Origin: Marinobacter orientalis
Lineage (GTDB): Bacteria > Pseudomonadota > Gammaproteobacteria > Pseudomonadales > Oleiphilaceae
Assembly: GCF_004792665.1 (NCBI RefSeq)
Contig: NZ_SRZX01000001.1
Coordinates: 1,612,001 to 1,676,000 of the forward strand
Direction of reading: 5' to 3'
DNA length: 64,000 bases
Under the pieces are notes generated by a model, which searched no databases, was not told where the DNA came from, and saw only the letters and a list, made by a program, of their open reading frames with translations. Of this stretch, positions 1-8,646 are shown piece by piece; positions within the stretch are counted from its first letter, which is position 1; the number at the start of each line of letters is the position of its first letter. Position numbers and translations under genes: made by a program.

Positions 1-2674
1 TCGCCTTTACCCTGATGCGACCGCCCTCAGGGCCGGAAACCCAGACATCGTTGCCGTCACGAATGTTCAGGTTATTCGCATCGTACGGATTCACCTCAAT
101 GAACATATCCTGCTGCAGTTCCGCCAACCAGGGATTTGAACGCGATTCGTCACCCCCACCCTCGTATTCAACCAGGCGGCCTGAAGTCAGAATGAGGGGG
201 AATTCCTTGCTGAAGTCGTTCTTCTGAATCGACTCGTACAGCGTCGGGACGCGCCAGAAGTGCTTGTCTTCATAGGTCGGATAATCTTTGACCAGATCGC
301 GACGACTGGTGTACAGCGGCTCGCGGTGAAGCGGCACTGGATCCGGGAAGTTCCAGACCACAGCGCGCGCTTTGGCGTTGCCGAAGGGGGCACACTCGTG
401 CTTGATTGCAACGCGCTGTATGCCGCCTGAAAGATCAGTCTTCCAGTTGGTTTCGGGGCCTGCAACCGCGTCAATACTGGCACGCTCTTCGTCCGTAAGA
501 TCGCCGTCCCAGCCCAGATCCATCAGCATCTGCATGGTGAATTCCGGGTAGCCGTCCTTGATCTCCGAATTTTTCGAGTAGACGCCTTCAGCAAGCAGGT
601 TCTCGCCGTCGCGCTCGACACCAAAACGGGCACGGAAAGTGAGTCCGCCCCTGGACACCGGCAATGACATATCGTACAGGTTCGGTGTTCCCGGGTGGTT
701 CATCTCGGCGGTACCCCAGGATGGCCATGGCAGGCCGTAAATATCACCGTCACAGGGCCCACCCACGGCACGCAGGGTCGTCTTGTCAAAGTGGTGCTGG
801 TTCGCCATGTGTTTTTTCAGGCGCTCGGGCGACTGACCGGTATAGCCGATGGTCCACATGCCGCGGTTGAATTCGCGGGTAAGGTCCTCGACAACCGGGA
901 TGTCACCTTCCACGGCAATGTTGCGGAACATGCGATCGGTGAAACCGAACTTGTCAGCAAACAGCTTCATGATCTCGTGATCGACCTTCGAGTCAAAGTT
1001 CGGCTCGATGACCCTTTCACGCCACTGGAGCGATCGGTTGGAAGCGGTTACTGAACCATGGGTCTCGAACTGGGTTGTTGCCGGCAACAGGTAGGCGCCG
1101 TCCTTACGATCGTGCAGCACCGCTGATACGGTGGGGAAGGGGTCCACTACCACCAGCAGGTCCAGTTTTTCCATGGCTTCCTTCATTTCAAGCATACGGG
1201 TCTGCGAGTTGGGCGCGTGGCCCCACAGAACCATTGCCCGGGTGTTATCGGGCTGGCCCAGGTTTTCCTTGGCTTCCAGAACACCGTCGATCCAGCGGGA
1301 TACGGGAATGCCCTTCTCGTTCATCATGGCCTTGGACTTGCCGTTTTTGTCCCACACGGCAAACCGGCCTTTCAGCCAGTCCTGGTCTTCCTCCCAGACG
1401 CGGGCCCAGTGAGCCCAGGCGCCAGCGCTCAGGCCATAGTAGCCTGGCAGGGTATCGGCCAGGACACCCAGGTCAGTGGCACCCTGAACGTTGTCGTGGC
1501 CACGGAAGATGTTGGTGCCGCCGCCGGAGACGCCCATATTGCCAAGTGCCAGCTGTAATATGCAGTAGGCGCGCGTGTTGTTGTTACCATTGGTGTGCTG
1601 GGTGCCACCCATGCACCAAATGACAGTGCCGGGGCGGTTATTGACCAGGGTACGCGCAACGCGCTCAAGCTGCGCACCCGGGGCGCCGGTGACGCGCTCG
1701 ACTTCTTCAGGGTTCCAGCGCTTCACCTCTTCACGGATGTCGTCCATACCGTACACCCTGGTGCGGATGAACTCCTGGTCTTCCCAGCCGTTTTCAAAGA
1801 TGTGCCAGAGCAGGCCCCAGACCAGCGCGACGTCTGTGCCCGGCCGGAAACGCACATACTCGTCAGCATGGGCGGCAGTACGCGTGAAACGCGGATCACA
1901 AACGATGAGCGGCGCGTTGTTTTCTTCCTTGGCCTTCAGAATGTGCAGCAGCGACACCGGGTGCGCTTCCGCCGGGTTGCCGCCGATCACGAAGATCGCC
2001 TGGGAATTGTGGATGTCGTTGTACGAGTTGGTCATCGCACCGTAGCCCCAGGTGTTGGCTACGCCGGCTACCGTCGTTGAGTGACAGATCCGGGCCTGGT
2101 GGTCGACGTTATTGGTGCCCCAGTAGGCAGCAAACTTACGGAACAGGTAGGCCTGTTCGTTGGAGAACTTTGCACTTCCCAGCCAGTAGACGGAGTCCGG
2201 ACCGCTCTCTTCGCGGATCTGCAGCATCTTGTCGCCGACCTCGTTGATCGCCTGTTCCCAGGAGATCTTCTGCCACTCGCCGTTGACCATTTTCATGGGG
2301 TATTTCAGGCGTCGTTCACCGTGACCGTGCTCTCGCACCGAGGCGCCCTTGGCGCAATGAGCGCCCATGTTAAAAGGGCTGTCCCAACCGGGCTCCTGGC
2401 CGGTCCATACGCCATTCTGAACTTCGGCCTCGACTGTGCAGCCGACAGAGCAGTGCGTACACACTGTCTTTTTATGAACAACTTCGCCACCCGCTGTTGC
2501 CGGGTCCGCCGCTTCGACGCGCGTCGAAGTCATCGACAAAGCCGCCAGCCCGCCCACGGTAACCCCGGAGGCAGTGAGAAACCCCCGGCGGTCCATAGTT
2601 TTCGCAGCGAGGGATGAAAGCAAAGATCCCGCACGGGAGCCTTTCGCTACCCCGTTGGTTTTCTTCCTTAACAT
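1..2674 (-). CDS. fdhA: Formate dehydrogenase catalytic (alpha) subunit, TAT-exported, C-terminus cut by window edge
   Basis: This oxidises formate to CO2 at a Mo- or W-bis-pyranopterin centre. The reading frame is open from ATG 2674 to the left edge (about 890 residues seen; the family is usually near 950, so only the C-terminus is missing). The N-terminus has a twin-arginine signal with DRRGFL near residue 30, so the folded enzyme is probably exported. A [4Fe-4S] motif CTHCSVGC lies at residues 72-79, with the fourth Cys in HCAKG about 27 residues on. The metal ligand is Cys197 in ARICHSTTVAGVANTWGYG, encoded by TGT, so this is a cysteine and not a selenocysteine enzyme. It is the last gene seen of a minus-strand set (DUF3305, DUF3306, TorD-like, TAT peptide, fdhA). 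The beta and membrane subunits would lie beyond the left edge. Mo versus W cannot be decided from sequence. Confidence 0.95.
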   Translation of the reverse strand, partial: MLRKKTNGVAKGSRAGSLLSSLAAKTMDRRGFLTASGVTVGGLAALSMTSTRVEAADPATAGGEVVHKKTVCTHCSVGCTVEAEVQNGVWTGQEPGWDSPFNMGAHCAKGASVREHGHGERRLKYPMKMVNGEWQKISWEQAINEVGDKMLQIREESGPDSVYWLGSAKFSNEQAYLFRKFAAYWGTNNVDHQARICHSTTVAGVANTWGYGAMTNSYNDIHNSQAIFVIGGNPAEAHPVSLLHILKAKEENNAPLIVCDPRFTRTAAHADEYVRFRPGTDVALVWGLLWHIFENGWEDQEFIRTRVYGMDDIREEVKRWNPEEVERVTGAPGAQLERVARTLVNNRPGTVIWCMGGTQHTNGNNNTRAYCILQLALGNMGVSGGGTNIFRGHDNVQGATDLGVLADTLPGYYGLSAGAWAHWARVWEEDQDWLKGRFAVWDKNGKSKAMMNEKGIPVSRWIDGVLEAKENLGQPDNTRAMVLWGHAPNSQTRMLEMKEAMEKLDLLVVVDPFPTVSAVLHDRKDGAYLLPATTQFETHGSVTASNRSLQWRERVIEPNFDSKVDHEIMKLFADKFGFTDRMFRNIAVEGDIPVVEDLTREFNRGMWTIGYTGQSPERLKKHMANQHHFDKTTLRAVGGPCDGDIYGLPWPSWGTAEMNHPGTPNLYDMSLPVSRGGLTFRARFGVERDGENLLAEGVYSKNSEIKDGYPEFTMQMLMDLGWDGDLTDEERASIDAVAGPETNWKTDLSGGIQRVAIKHECAPFGNAKARAVVWNFPDPVPLHREPLYTSRRDLVKDYPTYEDKHFWRVPTLYESIQKNDFSKEFPLILTSGRLVEYEGGGDESRSNPWLAELQQDMFIEVNPYDANNLNIRDGNDVWVSGPEGGRIRVKA

Positions 2675-2763
2675 GTCACTTACCTCTCTCTTTTTTTATT
2701 CTCGTTTTCCTGGAGCTGCGGTCACCCAAGAGCCTTTCGCAACCTTGAATGACTCACGATTCC

Positions 2764-2955
2764 TCAGAAGCGAGCCGATTCCAGATATTTACGTGTGTGC
2801 TCAGTGTCACGTAGACCGCTGCTTTTGGGGGCGTCCTGTTTGACGACCCTGGCTGCGGCGTTCGGTGCTACTGCCACGGCAACCGCAGCTGGAACTGCCG
2901 TTGCTGCCATCCGCAAGAAACTGCGGCGGCTGTTTTCACGCTTTTGGTTGTCCAT
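2764..2955 (-). CDS. Small TAT-signal protein of formate dehydrogenase clusters
   Basis: This 63-residue protein starts with a twin-arginine signal (NSRRSFLRMAA at about residues 8-18, then an Ala/Val-rich hydrophobic stretch) and ends in a short charged tail (LRDTEHTRKYLESARF). Such peptides are a known companion of TAT-type formate dehydrogenases ('formate dehydrogenase region TAT target' family). It sits 89 bases upstream of fdhA and 41 bases downstream of the TorD-like gene, in the same direction. Its function is not established. An anchor or assembly role for the exported enzyme is inference from context and from the export signal. Confidence 0.85.
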   Translation of the reverse strand: MDNQKRENSRRSFLRMAATAVPAAVAVAVAPNAAARVVKQDAPKSSGLRDTEHTRKYLESARF

Positions 2956-2996
2956 AGGACACCTCCACCTGAGTTAAGGGGTCGGGTAGACCCCGG

Positions 2997-3608
2997 TTAT
3001 TGAAGTGCAAACGCTTCAGCTTCCACGGTCATGAACGCCCGCCCCAGCGAGCCCACAGGAGAGTAGAAGATCGCGTTTTGCGCTCTCTCCAAATCGGTAA
3101 AAAACAACTCCGCCCACTTTGCCAGGTGCGCGTCAAAAAAGGCTTTTTGGGAAGACAGGTCGCTGTCGCACGCAAAATCGCCCGCAATAATGCCCGCCAT
3201 GATTTCACACAGCGTGCCCATATGATCTTCAGGTTCTTTGACGTCGTCGCTGGTCTTGATGCCCCTGGTCATGAGATCACCACGCAGATGCGCAAGGGGC
3301 TTCTCATTCAGAAAACCGGTGAGGTAATAACTCGCGTATGGCAGCAGTTCGCCACGGCCGACTCCGATGAACAGGTTGTTGTACTCACGCCTGGCGTTAT
3401 CAGGGGTGGTGCGTTCTGCCAGGGCAGCCAGGTTTCTGGAGGCGGACCCCAACGTGGTGTCATCACCCTGCAAGGATGCCAACCCCTGAAGCAGCTCACT
3501 CGAAGGTGGGCCACCCAGCAACACCCCCAGCAACTGATACATTTGGGCTCGCGCGCGCTCTTCTTCGGTGATCGAGCGAGGGCACTGGATTTCAGCAGTG
3601 TTGGCCAA
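2997..3608 (-). CDS. TorD/DmsD-family molybdoenzyme chaperone
   Basis: The 203-residue all-helical protein fits the TorD family of redox-enzyme maturation chaperones. These bind the TAT signal of a molybdoenzyme and hold it until cofactor insertion. Recognisable parts are the N-terminal RARAQMYQLLGVLL helix, the central EYNNLFIGVGRGELLPYASYYLTG segment (the family signature region, here split by Gly-Arg-Gly) and EPEDHMGTLCEIM near residue 130. The client is very probably FdhA, whose twin-arginine leader is encoded downstream. It is separated from DUF3306 by 133 bases that are strikingly A/T-rich (3651-3705), so it may have its own promoter. Confidence 0.88.
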   Translation of the reverse strand: MANTAEIQCPRSITEEERARAQMYQLLGVLLGGPPSSELLQGLASLQGDDTTLGSASRNLAALAERTTPDNARREYNNLFIGVGRGELLPYASYYLTGFLNEKPLAHLRGDLMTRGIKTSDDVKEPEDHMGTLCEIMAGIIAGDFACDSDLSSQKAFFDAHLAKWAELFFTDLERAQNAIFYSPVGSLGRAFMTVEAEAFALQ

Positions 3609-3741
3609 GTCTTTGTCCTTACTGTTATTGTTCGGCGTGTTATTTGTTGGCGTACTCTGAATTACTATTTATTTATATTTTTTTTCCATTATTATTTATA
3701 GCCCCGATCTGACTCCGGCGCAACCGTGCTTCCACACGCTA

Positions 3742-4377
3742 TTACGTGAAACGCATCCGCGGTCGATAGCGCGGTGCGGGTTCCACTTCATCGTGGCTAA
3801 CCACAGCTTCGGCATGGAGAGTGTTGGCCGAGGACTCAACAGCGACTTGGGGCTCTGTTCCCTCAGGAGGCAGCTCACTCTCGGCCACCTCTGCCTCTAC
3901 GGGGATAGCAGTTTCCGAAGCTTCGGCCTGGCCCCGGATTTGCTCCGCGGCCTGCTCATCAACCTGCTTGTCGGCCCCCGCGGTTTTATCAAACATGCCC
4001 TGGCCCACCCTGTACAGGGTCTGCACGCCGTTGACTGTTGTTGCAGCGTTAGAGAAATCTTCATCGTAATCATTGAGACCGTCCAGCACCGCCAGAACGG
4101 GGTTGGACTTCCAGAGCGAGCGCAGGGCCTTGCGGCGCAGGAGTTCAGGAATTTCTTTTCGCATGAACCCGGTGATATCGGTGCCGATTTCGATGGCATC
4201 CGGGTCAGGCAAATCGTACTTCGCCAGCACCGCTTGCTCAGGCAAGGTCTCGTTAACGGCGAGTTCCTGCTCCTGGGGTGATGGCTCGGGCTCAACGGCC
4301 GAGGGCGGGGCGGGATCAGCTTCTTTGAGGGCTCCGGTTTTTTTGCGCGACCAACGCTGCAGGCGTGACTCGGCCAT
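3742..4377 (-). CDS. DUF3306 protein of formate dehydrogenase clusters
   Basis: This 211-residue protein matches DUF3306. It has an N-terminal basic stretch (RLQRWSRKKTGA), then the conserved middle with LPDPDAIEIGTDITGFM and PELLRRKALRSLWKSNPVLA at about residues 55-95 and the acidic DGLNDYDEDFSNAA. The last 100 residues are low-complexity, Glu/Ala-rich and probably disordered, ending in the basic PRYRPRMRFT. Its ATG shares one base with the stop of the DUF3305 gene (TAATG), so the two are translationally coupled. DUF3305 and DUF3306 recur together beside TAT-type formate dehydrogenases. The biochemical role is unknown, and maturation or quality control of the enzyme is only inferred. Confidence 0.85.
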   Translation of the reverse strand: MAESRLQRWSRKKTGALKEADPAPPSAVEPEPSPQEQELAVNETLPEQAVLAKYDLPDPDAIEIGTDITGFMRKEIPELLRRKALRSLWKSNPVLAVLDGLNDYDEDFSNAATTVNGVQTLYRVGQGMFDKTAGADKQVDEQAAEQIRGQAEASETAIPVEAEVAESELPPEGTEPQVAVESSANTLHAEAVVSHDEVEPAPRYRPRMRFT

Positions 4378-4955
4378 TAGTGCACTCCCGGTTTTCTGAT
4401 GCTGGAGGGTGCACGGTAAACGTCGCTCTGCTGACGGATACGCGCATCACCCTTGCCGTCCTCGGTACCATCAACACGGATCTCGTCGCGACGGCGTTTC
4501 TTGAAGGGTTCTTCGATATAGTGCATATCGACAAATTCTTTGATCCAGGCCGCCAGGGACTCGGGAATCGGAACCGCTTCGACGATGCTTTCGCCGCTGT
4601 CCAGGGCGTCCAGCGCCTCATGGGCGCTGGCGGTAACCGCGCTGACAACCCATCCTGACGGAGACAGGCTGGTCTGATCCTTATCCATGACAACCCACAC
4701 AGAGGGAGCGGTCATATTCAGGGACACGAGGTAACCTTCGACATCGGCCCGAAATAATTCCATTGCCACAGTGCCGGCGTGGTAATCGACCACTTCGCCG
4801 TCCCGCACGAGCTCTTTCCAGAACGCCTCCGGTGCCCCGGGGATGACCGCCACCGGTTTCCAGATATCCCGCGCCCACTGTGTCACGCCGGGTGTCCGGC
4901 GAACGACGGCACCGACTTTTAACTCGCGCTTCCAACTACTTATGTTACGGCTCAT
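4377..4955 (-). CDS. DUF3305 protein of formate dehydrogenase clusters
   Basis: The 192-residue protein matches DUF3305. Its N-terminal half has KRELKVGAVVRRTPGVTQW and DIWKPVAVIPGA, followed by FRADVEGYLVSLNMTAPSVW, and a centre with SPSGWVVSAVTASAHEA. The C-terminus is charged, with a KKRRRDE run. No enzymatic motif or membrane segment is apparent. It is the first gene of the leftward formate dehydrogenase set and lies opposite the ferredoxin gene across a 145-base divergent promoter region. Function is unknown; the call rests on family resemblance and the typical neighbourhood. Confidence 0.85.
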   Translation of the reverse strand: MSRNISSWKRELKVGAVVRRTPGVTQWARDIWKPVAVIPGAPEAFWKELVRDGEVVDYHAGTVAMELFRADVEGYLVSLNMTAPSVWVVMDKDQTSLSPSGWVVSAVTASAHEALDALDSGESIVEAVPIPESLAAWIKEFVDMHYIEEPFKKRRRDEIRVDGTEDGKGDARIRQQSDVYRAPSSIRKPGVH

Positions 4956-5100
4956 GGCAGCTCTCTTTTTTTATGAAGTTAGCAGAGCACAAACAATTAT
5001 CCAATTATCCAATTGTCGAGTGACAAACGGATGTGGCATCCTCAACCAGTAATGATAAACACGCATAGGTATAAAAATAACTAAAAGAGTCAAAATTCTG
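4956..5100. promoter_or_regulatory. Divergent promoter region with three tandem 8-nt repeats
   Basis: This gap separates the leftward DUF3305-fdhA set from the rightward ferredoxin-Mrp set and must hold both promoters. It contains three head-to-tail octamers, CAATTATC (4994-5001), CAATTATC (5002-5009) and CAATTGTC (5010-5017). The surrounding DNA is A/T-rich, including TATAAAAATAACTAAAA just before the ferredoxin ATG. The tandem octamers look like a regulator-binding array, but the regulator is not identified and none is encoded nearby. Confidence 0.55.
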
Positions 5101-7080
5101 ATGACGGCACCCAAAACCCTACTGTTATGCACCTGCGATAAAACTCAGTCTTTTAGTCCCGAGGCACTGCAGACAGCGGCGGCAGCTGAGCAGGTGATCG
5201 TGGTGGATCAACTGTGCGGCACAGATATGAAAACTGCCGTCGAGCACATGGGCGGCAGTGGCGAGTTGCTTGTTGCCTGTGGCCAGCAGGCCGCGCTGTT
5301 TGAGCGCCTGAAAGAAGATGTGCACACTGAAATCCAGCACTCCGCTGAGCTGAATACCATCGATATCCGGGATCGTGCTGGCTGGAGCGCATCGAGCGCA
5401 AAGCCCAGGCGCATACACGCCAAGCAAGCGGCCTTGATGGCCGCTGCCCAGCTACCGGCGTCAATGGCGCCCGCCAAAACCATTCAGTCCAGTGGCGTAT
5501 GTTGTATTGTCGGCCCCACCGAGCAGGCCGTCAGAATGGCTGAGCTGGTGCAGGACGATCTGGGCGTTACCTGTATCGTGAATGATGCAGGGCCCATACA
5601 GCTGCCCTCCGCTAATTACGACATGGCCCGGGGCCGGTTGACGGGTGCCCGTGGCGCACTGGGCAACTTCGAACTGGAGTTTGCCCAGTTACAGACTCTG
5701 AACCCGGCAGGTCGTGGTGCCCCTGGTTATGGCGAGGCCAAGGCCACCGCCCGCAGCGAGTGCGATGTATTCATCGACCTGCGCGGCGGCGCGCCAGCGT
5801 TTCCCAGCTACCAGAAACGCAACGGTTACTTCTGGGCTGATCCGGCCAGGGCCGGAGAGCTGGAGCGTATCGCTCTGACTGCCAGGGAGCGGGTCGGTGA
5901 GTTCGAGAAAACCGTGTATTTCAACCTGGAAACCTCGCTCTGTGCACACTCACGGGCGAACCAGCCCGGTTGCACCCGCTGCCTGGACGTCTGCCCCACC
6001 GAGGCGATTTTCTCCTTCGGGGAGCACGTACAGATTGATTCTGATATCTGCGCCGGCTGCGGGTCCTGTGCGGCAGTCTGCCCGACCTCAGCCGTGACCA
6101 TGAATGAAACCCCCTTCGAGGCCCTGACCCAGGCCATGGCGGTTATGGCCAGGGTCTATCGCGAGCATACCGACGAAGCTCCGCGCCTGGTTTTCCATAC
6201 CCTGGGTGCTGGCGCTGACAACATCGCCTTCCTGGCACGATACTACGACGGACTGGCGGACGATCTGATACCGCTGGGGCTGGAGCATGTCGATCGTGTC
6301 GGCCACGCCGAGATAATGGCGGCCTTTGGCGCAGGCTACGCCGAAGTGCTGGTCCTGGCGGACAACGAGATAGACCGCCGTGCGGTTACTGCGGAAGTTG
6401 AATTGGCCCAGGCCATGCTCAAGGGTACGCAAAACTCCCCCGGCCGGGTCCGGGTGATCGCAGCCGAAGAACTCGGCGCGGCCGGAGACAACGCCGGGAG
6501 AGTGAGCGATCCGGTTCTGCTGGTCGGCGGCCGCCGCGATATTACGCGGGTCACTGTCGGCGCGATGGCGGACAAGGTCGAAGCGCCGATCCCCCTGCCG
6601 AAGGGCGCACCATACGGCGCGATCGAGATCAACTCCGACAAATGCACGCTCTGTCTGGCCTGCGTATCGCTGTGTCCCACCGGCGCCCTCGGCGACCACC
6701 CGGATCGGCCAGAGGTTCAGTTCACGGAAAACGCCTGCGTTCAATGCGGCGTTTGCGAGAGCACTTGTCCCGAGACAGCGATTACTCTGATTCCCCAGCT
6801 GGATTTGTCGAAGGACGCGCTGAGTGCCCGGGCGTTGCATGGCGAAGAACCGTTCGAATGCATCAAATGTGGCACTCCCTTTGGCGTGGCCAGCACGATT
6901 AACCGTATCGTGGAAAAACTGGAAAACCTGCACTGGATGTACACCAACTCTGATAACGTTCAGCTCATCAAGATGTGTGACGACTGTCGGGTCAAGGCCC
7001 AATTCCACGGGGATAATGCGTCCATGGCGGCGAGCGGGCGTCCTCGGGTTCGCACCAGTGACGACTACCTGGACAGCTAA
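5101..7080 (+). CDS. Multi-cluster 4Fe-4S ferredoxin-like protein of formate dehydrogenase cluster
   Basis: This 659-residue protein carries four clear [4Fe-4S] motifs in two pairs. They are Cys281/291/294/298 (ending CLDVCP), Cys317/320/323/327 (CAGCGSCAAVCP), Cys515/518/521/525 (CTLCLACVSLCP) and Cys546/549/552/556 (CVQCGVCESTCP). A further CIKC (587-590) and CDDC (626-629) near the C-terminus could bind a fifth centre or a metal. The N-terminal 250 residues have no obvious motif beyond CTC near residue 10. No signal peptide is seen, so it is probably cytoplasmic. It is transcribed away from DUF3305 and followed after 19 bases by the Mrp-type ATPase. An electron-transfer or maturation role for formate dehydrogenase is inferred from context. 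The exact partner is unknown. Confidence 0.85.
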   Translation: MTAPKTLLLCTCDKTQSFSPEALQTAAAAEQVIVVDQLCGTDMKTAVEHMGGSGELLVACGQQAALFERLKEDVHTEIQHSAELNTIDIRDRAGWSASSAKPRRIHAKQAALMAAAQLPASMAPAKTIQSSGVCCIVGPTEQAVRMAELVQDDLGVTCIVNDAGPIQLPSANYDMARGRLTGARGALGNFELEFAQLQTLNPAGRGAPGYGEAKATARSECDVFIDLRGGAPAFPSYQKRNGYFWADPARAGELERIALTARERVGEFEKTVYFNLETSLCAHSRANQPGCTRCLDVCPTEAIFSFGEHVQIDSDICAGCGSCAAVCPTSAVTMNETPFEALTQAMAVMARVYREHTDEAPRLVFHTLGAGADNIAFLARYYDGLADDLIPLGLEHVDRVGHAEIMAAFGAGYAEVLVLADNEIDRRAVTAEVELAQAMLKGTQNSPGRVRVIAAEELGAAGDNAGRVSDPVLLVGGRRDITRVTVGAMADKVEAPIPLPKGAPYGAIEINSDKCTLCLACVSLCPTGALGDHPDRPEVQFTENACVQCGVCESTCPETAITLIPQLDLSKDALSARALHGEEPFECIKCGTPFGVASTINRIVEKLENLHWMYTNSDNVQLIKMCDDCRVKAQFHGDNASMAASGRPRVRTSDDYLDS

Positions 7081-7099
7081 AAAGCAAACAGGATACAAC

Positions 7100-7945
7100 A
7101 TGGTTCAATATACTGAGGTTGGAAAACCCAACCTGATCGGTACTGACGCGCCCCGGCCGCAGGATAAAAACCCCAAGGGGATTGATCGCATCATCGCCAT
7201 TGCTTCGGGCAAAGGCGGCGTCGGCAAGTCCACAGTGGCATCCAATCTGGCTGTCGCGCTGGCCTCGAAAGGTCTTAAAGTGGGCCTTCTGGACGCCGAC
7301 GTCTACGGCCCCAGCCAACCCCGCATGATGGGTGTTTCCGGGCGGCCATCCAGTCCCGACGGGAGTACCATACTGCCGCTGCGTAATCATGGCGTGACCC
7401 TGATGTCCCTGGGGCTGATGACCCCGGATGGTGAAGCCATCATCTGGCGCGGGCCTATGCTGATGGGTGCCCTGGAACAGATGATGAATCAGGTGGACTG
7501 GGGCCGGCTGGACGTGCTGCTGGTGGACCTGCCCCCGGGCACCGGGGACGTGCAGATGACCCTGAGCCAGAAGTTCTTTGTGGCAGGTGCCATTGTGGTC
7601 TCTACCCCCCAGGACATTGCCCTGATGGATGCGCGCAAGGGCATCGACATGTTCAACCGGATGGATGTGCCGCTGTTCGGCCTGATTGAAAACATGGCGT
7701 CCTTTGTCTGTGACGGTTGCGGTAAAGAGCACCACCCCTTTGGATCCGGGGGCGCCCGGACTGAGGCAGAAAAGCTTGGGGCGCCGTTCCTGGGTGAAAT
7801 TCCACTCGATCTGGATATTCGTGTGGGTTCGGACGGTGGTGTTCCGATTGTGGTTTCAAAACCGGAAAGCCCTCAGGCCCGGTCCTTCCAGCGTATCGCC
7901 GATGAAATTATCGCCTCTGACGCCTACGCCCGGGCCATTCTATGA
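7100..7945 (+). CDS. Mrp/NBP35-family P-loop ATPase, iron-sulfur carrier type
   Basis: The 281-residue protein has the deviant Walker A motif SGKGGVGKST (about residues 36-45), the Walker B region LLVDLPPGTGDV, and FVCDGCGKEHHPFG with the CxxC that in this family bridges a labile Fe-S cluster in the dimer. Members deliver Fe-S clusters to apo-proteins. The ATG at 7100 is chosen because the family-like sequence begins there; an upstream in-frame extension overlaps the ferredoxin gene in another frame and is not protein-like. Lying between the multi-cluster ferredoxin and the ligase-like gene, it probably serves the ferredoxin or the dehydrogenase Fe-S subunits (inference). A separate housekeeping Mrp/ApbC may exist elsewhere in the genome. 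Confidence 0.9.
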   Translation: MVQYTEVGKPNLIGTDAPRPQDKNPKGIDRIIAIASGKGGVGKSTVASNLAVALASKGLKVGLLDADVYGPSQPRMMGVSGRPSSPDGSTILPLRNHGVTLMSLGLMTPDGEAIIWRGPMLMGALEQMMNQVDWGRLDVLLVDLPPGTGDVQMTLSQKFFVAGAIVVSTPQDIALMDARKGIDMFNRMDVPLFGLIENMASFVCDGCGKEHHPFGSGGARTEAEKLGAPFLGEIPLDLDIRVGSDGGVPIVVSKPESPQARSFQRIADEIIASDAYARAIL

Positions 7946-8646
7946 TCGAGTCGCCTCAATTCCCGCCACTATTCTCGGGCGAAGCAGTGCCCAAACACAC
8001 GGATCCTTTTGATAAGGCCGTCAGCCAGGCCATTGCCGGGGTCGATTCGGGGACAATTTTTTACTCCGAGGCGGCCGACACCCTGCGTGCCGCCCTGGTG
8101 CTGGCGCCGGAAACGCCTTTGGAAGAGGCTATTCAGGCCGTTTACGTTGCCCAGATAGGCCTGGCGGAGAGTCTGGGCGCACTGGCTCCACCGGAAGTGC
8201 CGGTGCATTTTCAATGGCCCGATCGCATCAAGATCAATGGCGCGGTCTGCGGTGGCGTTCGCTTTGCAGCGGATGTGTCAGATCCCAAGGCGTATCCTGG
8301 TTGGCTGGTCATCGGTATCGATGTACCCTTTATACCGGCGAGCGACGAGCCAGGGAAAAACCCCAATAAAACCTGTCTGCTGGAAGAAGGTTGCGGCGAA
8401 ATCGAGCCCATGGCGCTACTGGAAAGCTGGTCCAAGCACACGCTTCTGTGGCTGAACTACTTCATGGATAGCGGGTTCGAGCGCGTGCACAACGAGTGGC
8501 GGCCGCGCTGTGACACCCTGGGCAAAGAGATCGACCAGCCAGCGTCCGGCATCTTTGTCGGGCTGGATGAAAAAGGCCGGATGCTGTTGCGCCAGGGCCC
8601 CATGACCGAAACAGTGAGTTTGATTGAATTCGCGGAGCACACATGA
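7942..8646 (+). CDS. Biotin/lipoate ligase-like protein (DUF4444 type) of formate dehydrogenase cluster
   Basis: This 234-residue protein resembles the biotin/lipoate protein-ligase fold. The segment VHFQWPDRIKINGAVCGGVR (about residues 90-110) lines up with the ligase core that normally reads WPND...KKxAGIL. Here the catalytic Lys position appears to be a non-Lys residue and the GRGRxGR nucleotide loop is not evident, so classical ligase activity is doubtful. The start overlaps the ATPase stop by four bases (ATGA), and its own stop overlaps the next gene in the same way, so three genes are tightly coupled. Homologues of this degenerate type recur in formate dehydrogenase clusters. The role is unknown. 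Confidence 0.75.
   Translation: MIESPQFPPLFSGEAVPKHTDPFDKAVSQAIAGVDSGTIFYSEAADTLRAALVLAPETPLEEAIQAVYVAQIGLAESLGALAPPEVPVHFQWPDRIKINGAVCGGVRFAADVSDPKAYPGWLVIGIDVPFIPASDEPGKNPNKTCLLEEGCGEIEPMALLESWSKHTLLWLNYFMDSGFERVHNEWRPRCDTLGKEIDQPASGIFVGLDEKGRMLLRQGPMTETVSLIEFAEHT

Noticed and set aside
1..2671. Selenocysteine in the formate dehydrogenase
   Set aside because: The metal-ligand codon (2084-2086 on the minus strand) is TGT, and the frame shows no internal TGA up to the window edge, so the enzyme is a Cys type.
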